Source: an uncultured Planctomycetia bacterium
Lineage (GTDB): Bacteria; Planctomycetota; Phycisphaerae; FEN-1346; JAACEH01
Assembly (NCBI GenBank): GCA_903929765.1
Contig: CAIYVX010000044.1
Location: forward strand, 56,750-120,749
Reading direction: 5' to 3'
Length of the DNA stretch: 64,000 bases
The notes beneath the pieces were generated by a model. The model searched no databases, had not been told where the DNA came from, and worked only from the letters and a program-made list of their open reading frames with translations. This document shows, piece by piece, positions 18,237 through 25,979 of this stretch. Position numbers and translations under genes: made by a program. How positions within the stretch are numbered: position 1 is the stretch's first letter; every line of letters starts with the position of its first letter.

Positions 18237-18743
18237 GTGCGCCATTCCGGCAAAACTATAACGCTGGCCGACCTGTACGAACGGTATGCTCCGTCGCTCT
18301 ACGCCTACGCCCGCCTGTTGAGCCGTTCGCCGGCGGAAGCCGAGGACGTGGTGCAGAGTTGTTTCGTGCGGCTGGCCGTCCAGTTGGACCGTTTGGCGGA
18401 AGTGGAAAACCAGCGGGGTTATGTCCTGACCGTCTGTCGCAACGAGGCGTTCAGAAACCGCTCGCGCTGGCGGCGCTGGTGGGACGGCGATCTGGCCTGC
18501 GGGACCGTGCAGTTTGAGGAAACCGAAAGCGGCGCGCCGCCAGAGCCAGAGAATCACGAAGCGATCAGTCGGGCCATGACGGAGTTGCCGCCGGAACAGC
18601 GCGAGGTGGTGTTCCTGAAGGTCTGGCAGGATTTGACCTTCGCCGAAATCGCCGAGTTGCTGGGAATCTCGCCGAACACCGCCGCCAGCAGATACCGTTA
18701 CGGCCTGGAGAAGTTGAAAGGATTGCTCGAACATGAGCGGTAA
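18237..18743 (+). CDS. ECF RNA polymerase sigma factor
   Basis: 168 residues from a GTG start. Region 2 is seen in ADLYERYAPSLYAYARLLSRSPAEAEDVVQSCFVRL, and region 4 in MTELPPEQREVVFLKVWQDLTFAEIAELLGISPNTAASRYRYGLEKL. No region 3, as usual for ECF factors. It directs RNA polymerase to an unknown set of promoters. Its stop codon overlaps the next gene, which is probably its membrane partner, so the two are translationally coupled. Confidence 0.9.
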   Translation: MRHSGKTITLADLYERYAPSLYAYARLLSRSPAEAEDVVQSCFVRLAVQLDRLAEVENQRGYVLTVCRNEAFRNRSRWRRWWDGDLACGTVQFEETESGAPPEPENHEAISRAMTELPPEQREVVFLKVWQDLTFAEIAELLGISPNTAASRYRYGLEKLKGLLEHER

Positions 18744-19104
18744 TGCGCCGGACAATTTCGAGCAGCGCTTACGGCGCGGCCGGTTGGCCGGCCCGCCTGC
18801 GGCCCTGGCCGACCGCATTCTCTCTGCCGCGCCGCCGTCTCCGCCGCACAGTTGCCCCCGCGCGGGAACGTGGCTGGCCCTGGCCACCGGCTTGGTGGTG
18901 GCCGCGACGGCGGCCATTAACAGTGCGATCGATTCTTCCGGGCCGAGCGGTCCGGCCCCAGTGTCGCCGATTTGTATAGCGGTTCAACCGCCAATGCCGG
19001 GACTTTCGTCGCTGATGGTGTGCCGGCCGCAGGCCCCTGCCCCGGTGGACTGGAAAACTTTGCAGAAAGAACGCCACGATTTGGAGGCAATGATCGGATC
19101 ATGA
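18733..19104 (+). CDS. Small membrane protein, possible anti-sigma factor
   Basis: 123 residues. The start ATG lies inside the end of the sigma gene (11-base overlap). A short cytoplasmic N-terminus (NFEQRLRRGRLAGPPAALADRIL) is followed by one membrane segment (WLALATGLVVAATAAINSAI) and a periplasmic tail ending DWKTLQKERHDLEAMI. Size, topology and position fit a compact anti-sigma factor, though no zinc-binding ZAS motif is present. Function is inferred only from position. Confidence 0.6.
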   Translation: MSGNAPDNFEQRLRRGRLAGPPAALADRILSAAPPSPPHSCPRAGTWLALATGLVVAATAAINSAIDSSGPSGPAPVSPICIAVQPPMPGLSSLMVCRPQAPAPVDWKTLQKERHDLEAMIGS

Positions 19105-19271
19105 CCAACCGAATTGCTACTTGGTATCGGACACGCCGCTGGGTGCGTTGGATGACCGACTTCTTGGTCGTCCTGATTCTGACGATCCTGGTGGCCGTGG
19201 CCCACACGATCATCTTCAGCAGTTGGCCGCTGAACGCTCCGTTAAGCCTGTTTCAGTTAGCAGGAAATTGA
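19101..19271 (+). CDS. 56-residue single-pass membrane protein
   Basis: The ATG overlaps the preceding stop as ATGA (19101-19104). A basic N-terminus (MTNRIATWYRTRRWVRW) precedes one long hydrophobic helix (FLVVLILTILVAVAHTIIF). I do not recognise the family. Its place between the sigma/anti-sigma pair and the next membrane protein suggests one operon. Confidence 0.6.
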   Translation: MTNRIATWYRTRRWVRWMTDFLVVLILTILVAVAHTIIFSSWPLNAPLSLFQLAGN

Positions 19272-19304
19272 GATTAAAGTCTTCGTCAAGAGAGGAGGTT
19301 CGGC

Positions 19305-20699
19305 ATGTTCGGTAAACTCATCGCCGCTCTGCGTTGGCTTGGTGTGCGGCTTTTGGTCGCCGTCGCCGTCTGGGCTGTCCTGTACACCGCCGTCAACTTT
19401 TATCTGACCCGCGAGCGCGACCAAGCCATGGACTGGTTTACGGCCAACGGCATTCCGACTTATCCCGAACCGTTTACCCCGCCAGATAAGGGCGACAAGG
19501 ACGACGCCGGTCCGCTCTGGCGCGCCGCCGCAGAAGTATACGGAACATCAAACGTACTTGACCTTTTCCACAAAGAAAATTCTGACGCGAGCTATGTTGA
19601 AGTGACGTTGAAGGATGGCAAGCTGATCCTCACTATCGGTGGAAATGCAGAGAATCGAAACCGCCCGATTACGACTGAAGAACTGGCCACCGTGCATAAA
19701 TATCTGGACGCTCAGGCCACGGTTTTCGACTTGCTGCGCCAGGCGGCGGCGCGGCCGAAGTACCAGTCGCCAATTGATTTCTCCCCGGGCCTGGCCACCC
19801 AACTGCCCAATCTTACGCCAGAAATGAATTTGGCCAGATTGCTTTGCGTGGCAGCCGAGGTGTCCGTTTCAGAAGGCCGGGGCGACCGGGCCATCGGTTA
19901 CTGGACTTCGCTCAAGTCTATGGAGCGCTGGACCGCTGACGAGCCGACGCTGATTAGTACGATGTGTACTGTGGCCATCGACGGGATGCTCTGCAAATCG
20001 GTTCAGGAGAGCCTGCGGGCCAGGCCGTTCAGCGAGCCGGAGTTGAAACAGGTTTCGATGATCGTCCAACCGCGCCGGGATTATCGCGAACAGTTCCGCG
20101 TGGGGATGAAGGGCGAACTTGCTTGGATGAACATTTTTTTCCGCGACCTGCTGGCCGGTCGGTTCGACTTGAACCAGTTTCACATTACGGATGCGCCTCC
20201 GCTATGCAAGGCCGCCGGGTTGGCCCGACTGGAGTGGCTGGCCGGACAGGCGGTTTTTCTGAAAAGTTACCGCCAAATCTACGAGCAAATGAAAACCGAC
20301 TTTGGGCCAAACCAGTTTTCCTATCGCCCAGATAAATCTATCCCCTGGTACGCCTTTACAGCTCAATTGTTCATTCCACCAATCGGGGGCTTCGCAAAAA
20401 GTTTATGCAAACATGCGACCGAAGCGCGTGTCACCGCCTGGGGCGTGGCCTTGCGGCGGCAGAAACTGGCCACGGGGTCTTACCCGGAACGCCTGGCCGA
20501 CCTGAAACCGGAGTTCACCGCCGGCCTCGGCGAACCACTCGATCCGTTCACCGACAAGCCGCTTATCTATCATCGCCAGGGCGAAGGCTTTATCATCTAT
20601 TCCGTCGGACCCAACCTGAAAGACGACGGCGGCCATAACGCCGAACGGGAGAAACCACAGGGCGCCGCCGACGATATTACGTTTGAACTCAAGGATTAA
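19305..20699 (+). CDS. Hypothetical membrane-anchored protein of the ECF operon
   Basis: 464 residues, with GAGGAGG shortly before the ATG. One N-terminal membrane helix (LLVAVAVWAVLYTAVNFYL) is followed by a large extracytoplasmic helical domain. The end (GSYPERLADL ... PLDPFTDKPLIYHRQGEGFIIYSVGPNLKDDGG) is a planctomycete-style C-terminal module found on several secreted proteins. No catalytic motif is recognised. It is probably the last gene of the sigma operon and may be a sensor or target. The 3' end overlaps larE by four bases. Confidence 0.65.
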   Translation: MFGKLIAALRWLGVRLLVAVAVWAVLYTAVNFYLTRERDQAMDWFTANGIPTYPEPFTPPDKGDKDDAGPLWRAAAEVYGTSNVLDLFHKENSDASYVEVTLKDGKLILTIGGNAENRNRPITTEELATVHKYLDAQATVFDLLRQAAARPKYQSPIDFSPGLATQLPNLTPEMNLARLLCVAAEVSVSEGRGDRAIGYWTSLKSMERWTADEPTLISTMCTVAIDGMLCKSVQESLRARPFSEPELKQVSMIVQPRRDYREQFRVGMKGELAWMNIFFRDLLAGRFDLNQFHITDAPPLCKAAGLARLEWLAGQAVFLKSYRQIYEQMKTDFGPNQFSYRPDKSIPWYAFTAQLFIPPIGGFAKSLCKHATEARVTAWGVALRRQKLATGSYPERLADLKPEFTAGLGEPLDPFTDKPLIYHRQGEGFIIYSVGPNLKDDGGHNAEREKPQGAADDITFELKD

Positions 20700-21577
20700 C
20701 TGCGGGACGGCTTCTCGCCCTCCGCCAGCCGAATCTCGTCCGAAAGCACTTCGTTCATGCTCCCCGTGCGGTAGCCCTGGAGATCGAGCGTCACGTATTT
20801 GTAGCCGAGGGCCTTGAACCGTTCGACCACGCGGCGGCGCATCTCCGGCGCGGCTATCTCGGCGATCCTTTCCGGCGGAACTTCGATCCGGGCCACGTCG
20901 CCGTGGTGGCGCACGCGGCAGCCGGTGAAGCCGAGTTTGAAAAGTTCTTCCTCGCACGCCCCGACGCGCTCGACCATCTCCGGCGAAATGTCGGTGCCGT
21001 ACGGAAAGCGGCTCGACAGGCAGGCGTAGGCCGGCTTGTTCCAAGTCGGCAGATTCATGCGGCGCGAAAGTTCGCGGATGTCGTCTTTGGACAAGCCCGC
21101 CTCCAGGAGCGGACTGCGCACGCCCTGTTCGCGGACGGCGCGGCGGCCGGGACGGAAATCGTGCGTGTCAGCCGTGTTCGATCCGTCGCACATGACGAAC
21201 TTTCCCCGCCCTGCCACGACTTCGCGAATCTGCGTGAACAGTTCCTTCTTGCAGTAATAGCAGCGGTCCGGCGGATTGTGCCGAAACTCTGGTATCTCCA
21301 ACTCGTGCGTGTCGATGACGATCCGCTCCAGCCCCAGCAACTCGGCCAGCGTTTCGCTGTCGGCCCGTTCGCGCGGCCCGTAAGTCTCGCTGATCGCCGT
21401 CACCAGCAGCACGTTCGCGCGGCCCAGCGTCTCACCCGCCACGGCCGCCAGGAAGGTCGAATCCACGCCGCCCGAAAACGCAATGGCCACGCGCCCCAAC
21501 TCGCGCAGTAACTCGCTCAGCCGCACCATTCGCGGATCGTTCTTTAACTCTGCATTGATAACCACTCGCTCGGTCAT
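20696..21577 (-). CDS. larE: ATP-dependent sacrificial sulfur transferase LarE
   Basis: 293 residues. A PP-loop SGGVDS (residues 35-40) binds ATP. DRCYYCKKELF (C106, C109) and the conserved PAYACLSSRFPYG with Cys186, the sacrificial sulfur donor in Lactobacillus LarE, are both present. LarE builds the nickel-pincer nucleotide cofactor of lactate racemase and related isomerases. No larA, larB or larC is seen in the window. Confidence 0.9.
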   Translation of the reverse strand: MTERVVINAELKNDPRMVRLSELLRELGRVAIAFSGGVDSTFLAAVAGETLGRANVLLVTAISETYGPRERADSETLAELLGLERIVIDTHELEIPEFRHNPPDRCYYCKKELFTQIREVVAGRGKFVMCDGSNTADTHDFRPGRRAVREQGVRSPLLEAGLSKDDIRELSRRMNLPTWNKPAYACLSSRFPYGTDISPEMVERVGACEEELFKLGFTGCRVRHHGDVARIEVPPERIAEIAAPEMRRRVVERFKALGYKYVTLDLQGYRTGSMNEVLSDEIRLAEGEKPSRS

Positions 21578-21612
21578 CGAGACCTTCTTTCTCTATTTCA
21601 GCGACTGCCCTT

Positions 21613-21637
21613 CATGGCGGCAAACAACGCCGCCATG
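21613..21637. repeat. Hairpin upstream of larE
   Basis: CATGGCGGC (21613-21621) pairs with GCCGCCATG (21629-21637) in the divergent gap between larE and the phosphoglycerate mutase gene. It would lie in the larE leader RNA if transcription starts to its right. Confidence 0.5.
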
Positions 21638-21705
21638 CCACCCAAGCGTTAGTCTACGCCAGCGCCGCGCCAAAATCAACGCCCGCAAAAAATTGTGCCC
21701 GGCCC

Positions 21706-21735
21706 TTGTGGTTCACCCGCCTCTCGCGATAGAAT
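21706..21735 (+). promoter_or_regulatory. Promoter of the apgM-type gene (TTGTGG-N18-TAGAAT)
   Basis: TTGTGG (21706-21711), 18 bases, TAGAAT (21730-21735). The -10 box sits in the context GCGATAGAATGGC, which recurs before the MarR gene at 43258. Confidence 0.55.
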
Positions 21736-21833
21736 GGCAAGGTAGTCGTCAGCGAACCGATTGTGAACTAACTCGTCACCCTCACCCTACCCTCTCCCGT
21801 CAAGGGAGAGGGGTGAAAAAAAGGAGAAGCACC

Positions 21834-23051
21834 ATGGCGTTGGACCTCAGTACGCTGATTCAACAGAACGATAAGCGGATCGTCTTTCTCGTCGCCGACG
21901 GCATCGGCAGCATTCAGAGCGGGCCGAACAACCTGACCGAGTTGCAGCAGGCCCGCACGCCGAACCTCGACCAGTTGGCCGCCGAGGGCGAGTGCGGCGT
22001 AATGGACCCCGTCGCCCCCGGCATCACGCCCGGCAGCGGACCCGGCCACCTCGGCCTGTTCGGCTACGAGCCGACCGAATTCCAGATCGGCCGCGGCCTG
22101 CTCTCGGCCCTGGGCGTGGGCTTTCCGCTGCGGGCCGGCGACGTGGCGGCGCGGCTCAATTTTGCCACGCTCGACAAGCAGGGCCACATCCTCGACCGCC
22201 GCGCCGGACGCATTCACACCGAGGACAACGAACGGATCGTCAAAAAACTTCTCGACAAGCTGCCGCCCAAGATCGACGGGGCCCAGATCATTCTCCAGAC
22301 CGAGGCCGAGCATCGGGCCGTCCTGATTTTGCGCGGCAAAGGCCTGGACGATCACGTCGCCGACACCGATCCGCAGGTCACCGGCGTGCCGCCACTGACG
22401 CCGACGGCTACCAGCAAGAGCGCTGCGGCCAAAAAGACCGCCGGCATCGTCAAGAAATTCGTGCAGCAGGCGACGAAAATTCTCGCCGCCGAGCCAAAGG
22501 CCAACGGCCTGCTGGCCCGCGGCTTCGCCCTGCACACCGAGTTCCCCAGCATGGCCGACCGCTACGGCCTCCAGGCGGCCGCCATCGCCAACTACCCGAT
22601 GTACCGCGGCGTGGCCAGCCTGGTCGGCATGACGCTCCTGGAGACCGGCGACTCGCTGGCCGAGAACATCGAATTGGCCCGCAAACACTGGGATGAATAC
22701 ACATTTTATTTCATCCATTTCAAGTACACTGACAAGACCGGCGAGGACGGCGACTACGAGGCCAAGGTCCGCCGCATCGAGGAACTCGACGCGGCGATTC
22801 CGGCGGCGCGATCCCTGAATCCCGACGTGCTGATCATCACCGGCGACCATTCCACGCCCTCGAAAATGAAGGGCCATTCCTGGCATCCGGTGCCGGTGGT
22901 GCTGTGGGCTCCGGCCACCATCCGCCGCGACGGCGTGACCAGGTTCGACGAGGTTTCCTGCGTCGCCGGCGGGCTGGGACGGATGCCCCTGCGGTATCTG
23001 ATGCAGATCGCCCTGGCCCATGCCGGGAAGCTCCAGAAGTTCGGCGCCTGA
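21834..23051 (+). CDS. apgM: 2,3-bisphosphoglycerate-independent phosphoglycerate mutase, archaeal (ApgM) type
   Basis: 405 residues from the ATG at 21834, chosen because AAGGAG lies just before it. Alkaline-phosphatase-fold metal motifs are VFLVADGIG near the N-terminus and ITGDHSTPSKMKGHSW near the C-terminus. PGSGPGHLGLFGYEP carries the catalytic Ser region typical of ApgM. It interconverts 2- and 3-phosphoglycerate in glycolysis. The insert with TATSKSAAAKKTAGIVKKF is somewhat low-complexity. A palindromic CCCTCTCCC/GGGAGAGGG repeat (about 21788-21813) lies just upstream. Confidence 0.9.
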   Translation: MALDLSTLIQQNDKRIVFLVADGIGSIQSGPNNLTELQQARTPNLDQLAAEGECGVMDPVAPGITPGSGPGHLGLFGYEPTEFQIGRGLLSALGVGFPLRAGDVAARLNFATLDKQGHILDRRAGRIHTEDNERIVKKLLDKLPPKIDGAQIILQTEAEHRAVLILRGKGLDDHVADTDPQVTGVPPLTPTATSKSAAAKKTAGIVKKFVQQATKILAAEPKANGLLARGFALHTEFPSMADRYGLQAAAIANYPMYRGVASLVGMTLLETGDSLAENIELARKHWDEYTFYFIHFKYTDKTGEDGDYEAKVRRIEELDAAIPAARSLNPDVLIITGDHSTPSKMKGHSWHPVPVVLWAPATIRRDGVTRFDEVSCVAGGLGRMPLRYLMQIALAHAGKLQKFGA

Positions 23052-23087
23052 GTAGGTTTCAGCAATGTCAAAAAAAGGAGAACAGCC

Positions 23088-23525
23088 ATGGCCGATGAAC
23101 AGAACGAAAAATTGCCCGGCGACGGCGAAGACGACAACTTAACCTCACTATCGCGATCTCGCGTGCGCGAAGATCTGGGCTTGCCCGGCACGGACCAGTG
23201 GAAGGGCAAACTGCTCGGGCCGGGCGATCGCGAGCAACTGAAGAAGGGCCTGCGCTCCTCCACGGCCTACGGCGGCCTGCGCATTCTGGCGGTTGGCCTG
23301 ACCATCGTCGGGGGATTGATTCTCATCCTGGGCATCATCGACGTGGTAGTCATGTCGCAACACGCCGAGGGCGCCGCGGGCGCCCGAGGCATCTTTGAAG
23401 CCGTGGCGAACATGCTCATCTTGCCGCTCCTGCTGGTCGCGGCCGGGGCGGTGCTGCGCTGGCTGGCCGACTTCGGCGACAGCCGCATGGAAGAACTGGC
23501 CGACCGCCTGCGCGACCGGCAATAG
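23088..23525 (+). CDS. Small membrane protein, two helices
   Basis: 145 residues. A charged cytoplasmic N-terminus (to about 60) is followed by two hydrophobic helices (ILAVGLTIVGGLILILGIIDVVVM; MLILPLLLVAAGAVLRWLA) and a charged tail MEELADRLRDR. I do not recognise the family. It lies 36 bases after the phosphoglycerate mutase gene and 50 before the TatD-like gene, so the three are probably cotranscribed. Confidence 0.65.
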   Translation: MADEQNEKLPGDGEDDNLTSLSRSRVREDLGLPGTDQWKGKLLGPGDREQLKKGLRSSTAYGGLRILAVGLTIVGGLILILGIIDVVVMSQHAEGAAGARGIFEAVANMLILPLLLVAAGAVLRWLADFGDSRMEELADRLRDRQ

Positions 23526-23575
23526 CACCGGACCCACCTCCTGCTGCTTGGCCGCAGAAAACAAGGAGTTTCCCG

Positions 23576-24370
23576 ATGAAAATCATCGAACCCCACCTTC
23601 ACATGTACAGCCGCACCACCAACGATTACGAGCGGATGGCCCAGGCCGGAATAGTGGCCGTGGTCGAACCGGCCTTCTGGGGCGGCTGCGACAAAACTTC
23701 GCCGGCGAGCCACCTCGATTACTTCAACCACCTGACCACCTTCGAGCCGCTCCGCGCCGCCAAGCGCGGAATCAAGCATTACGTCGTCCTGGGCATGAAC
23801 GCCAAGGAGGCCGAGAACACCGAAATCAGTTTCGCCGTGATTAAGGGCATGCAGGCTTTCCTCGACCGGCCCAACGTCATCGGTATCGGCGAGGTCGGCC
23901 TGAACAACAACACGCCCAACGAAATCGCCGTCCTGAAGGCCCAACTGGAACTGGCCCGGAAGCGCAACGACCTGGTCGTCGTCCATTCCCCGCACGTGCC
24001 CAAGCTCGCCGGCATCAAAATCATTCTCGACCTGGTCAAGGAACTCAAGCTCGATCCGAAGCTGGTCTGCGTCGATCACAACACCGAAGAGACGATCGAA
24101 CTGACGCGCAGCTCCGGGTGCTGGGCCGGCATGACCGTCTATCCGATCAAGCTCAGCCCCGCCCGCGCCGCGGCCATGATCCTAAAGTACGGCACCGACC
24201 GCATGCTCGTCAACTCTTCCGCCGACTGGGAGGCCAGCGACCCGCTCAGCGTCCCGCTCACCATTGCGGAAATGAAGGCCCGCGGCATGACTCCGGCCGA
24301 CATCGCCCGCATCGTCTGGGACAACCCGCGGCAATTCTATTCGCACAGCCAGAAGTTCAGGGTAGAATAG
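23576..24370 (+). CDS. TatD-type metal-dependent hydrolase (EboB-like)
   Basis: 264 residues. A TIM-barrel amidohydrolase with an N-terminal metal motif EPHLHMYSR (the usual HxH), GIGEVGLN (the Glu of TatD), VVHSPH, VCVDHNTEET, and a late VNSSADW where TatD has the final Asp. This set of substitutions matches the EboB-type TatD subfamily from cyanobacterial and other eustigmatophyte/bacterial ebo operons, which export a metabolite precursor. No other ebo gene is nearby. The substrate is unknown. Confidence 0.75.
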   Translation: MKIIEPHLHMYSRTTNDYERMAQAGIVAVVEPAFWGGCDKTSPASHLDYFNHLTTFEPLRAAKRGIKHYVVLGMNAKEAENTEISFAVIKGMQAFLDRPNVIGIGEVGLNNNTPNEIAVLKAQLELARKRNDLVVVHSPHVPKLAGIKIILDLVKELKLDPKLVCVDHNTEETIELTRSSGCWAGMTVYPIKLSPARAAAMILKYGTDRMLVNSSADWEASDPLSVPLTIAEMKARGMTPADIARIVWDNPRQFYSHSQKFRVE

Positions 24371-24412
24371 CGGCCTTCTTTTACCAACTGCATTTATTAA
24401 GGCTTCTGAACC

Positions 24413-25951
24413 ATGAGCGAAGATCACCGTCATTGTCCGGGTGAAAAATACACCATCAGCGACGCCGTTTGCGGCGGACGCCGGGACCGTCACTATCCCA
24501 AGTGCAAGGAGTGCCAGTTCAACGACAACCCGGCCGCGACCGCCAAAGCCCGCCGTGCCTCCCCGGCAGTCCCCGCCATTCCCGACGGCATCTTCAAGGC
24601 CTACGACATTCGCGGCAAGTCGCCCGGGGAGATCAACGAAGACGTCGCCTGGCGCATCGGCTACGCCACCGCCCAGTTCCTCCTCGGCTCCGACGCCGCC
24701 GCCAAACTGACCGGCGAAAACGCCAAGGCCATCGTCGTCGGCGGCGACATGCGGCCCACCAGCGACCCGCTCTCGAAGGCCGTCATGGAAGGCGTCCTGG
24801 CCACCGGCGCCGATTGCCTCGCCGTCGGCGAAGTCGAAACCCCGGTCATTTATTACGCCGTCGGCTCACTCGGCGCCGCCGGCGGCATCATGGTCACTGC
24901 CAGCCACAACCCGGCCGAGTACAACGGCTTCAAAATCACCGGCCCGGGCGGCCTGCCCATCGGCGAATCCACCGGCCTCGGGGAAATCAAAACCCTGGCC
25001 CAGAACCTCGAACGCGCCGGCGGTCCCTTCAAGGGCAAACTCCGCCAGATCGACCTTTCCAACGGCTACATCCAGCACGTCCGCCGCTTCGCCGACAACA
25101 TCACGCCCATGCGGATCGTCATGGACGGCTCCAACGGCATGAGCTCCAAGTGGACGCCGATGATTCTCCATGATCTGGGCCTCGACGTCGTCCCGCTCTA
25201 TTTCGAGCGGACCGGCGTCTTCGTCCACAATCCCAATCCGCTGCACGACGAAGCCGTGGCCGACCTCCGCCAGAAGATCATCGAAACCCAGGCCCGCTTC
25301 GGCGTCTGTTTCGACGGCGACGCCGACCGCTGCGTCATCCTCGACGAAAACGGCGACCGTGTCGCCGGCGCCACCCTGACCGCCCTCTTGGGCCGCGATT
25401 TCGTCAAACGCGAACCCGGGGCCAGCATCATCTACGACCTGCGCAGCAGTTGGGTCGTCCGCGAGGAAATCACCGAGGCCGGCGGCGTCCCGCGACGCGA
25501 ACGCGTCGGCCACTCCTTCATGAAGGCGGCCCTGCGCAAGTTCAACGCCCCCTTCGGCGGCGAACTTTCCGGCCACTTCTACTACCGCGACAACTACTAC
25601 TGCGACTCCGCCGTCATCACCCTGATGAAAGTCCTCTCCATCGTCAGCCGCTCCGAGGCCCCCTTCTCCGAAATCCTCGAACCGCTGCGCCGCTACCACA
25701 ACACCGGCGAGGTCAATTTCCGCGTCGCCGACAAGGACGCCCTGATCAAGGAACTGGCCCGGACCTTCTCCGACGGCAAGGTCGATTTCCTCGACGGCGT
25801 CACCGTTGAGTTCGAGGCCTGGTGGTTCAACTGCCGCAAGTCCAACACCGAGCCGCTTCTGCGGCTCATCGTCGAAGCCAAAACCGAGGAACTCCTCCGC
25901 GAAATGTTCGATAAGTTAAAAGCCATCCTCGGCCAGCCCGTTAACGAGTAG
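24413..25951 (+). CDS. Phosphomannomutase/phosphoglucomutase with Cys-rich N-terminus
   Basis: 512 residues. The alpha-D-phosphohexomutase core starts at about residue 57 (GIFKAYDIRGKSPGEIN). Catalytic phosphoserine loop TASHNPAEYNG lies near 162, the metal loop FDGDADR near 301, and the sugar-binding GGELSGHFYYRDNYYCDS near 382. The enzyme converts mannose- or glucose-6-phosphate to the 1-phosphate for polysaccharide synthesis. The first ~35 residues carry Cys8, Cys20, Cys31 and Cys34 with nearby His residues, which looks like a small zinc-binding motif and is not part of the core family. Confidence 0.88.
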   Translation: MSEDHRHCPGEKYTISDAVCGGRRDRHYPKCKECQFNDNPAATAKARRASPAVPAIPDGIFKAYDIRGKSPGEINEDVAWRIGYATAQFLLGSDAAAKLTGENAKAIVVGGDMRPTSDPLSKAVMEGVLATGADCLAVGEVETPVIYYAVGSLGAAGGIMVTASHNPAEYNGFKITGPGGLPIGESTGLGEIKTLAQNLERAGGPFKGKLRQIDLSNGYIQHVRRFADNITPMRIVMDGSNGMSSKWTPMILHDLGLDVVPLYFERTGVFVHNPNPLHDEAVADLRQKIIETQARFGVCFDGDADRCVILDENGDRVAGATLTALLGRDFVKREPGASIIYDLRSSWVVREEITEAGGVPRRERVGHSFMKAALRKFNAPFGGELSGHFYYRDNYYCDSAVITLMKVLSIVSRSEAPFSEILEPLRRYHNTGEVNFRVADKDALIKELARTFSDGKVDFLDGVTVEFEAWWFNCRKSNTEPLLRLIVEAKTEELLREMFDKLKAILGQPVNE

Positions 25952-25979
25952 CACGCCGTTGTCAGAGAGGAAACCAACC

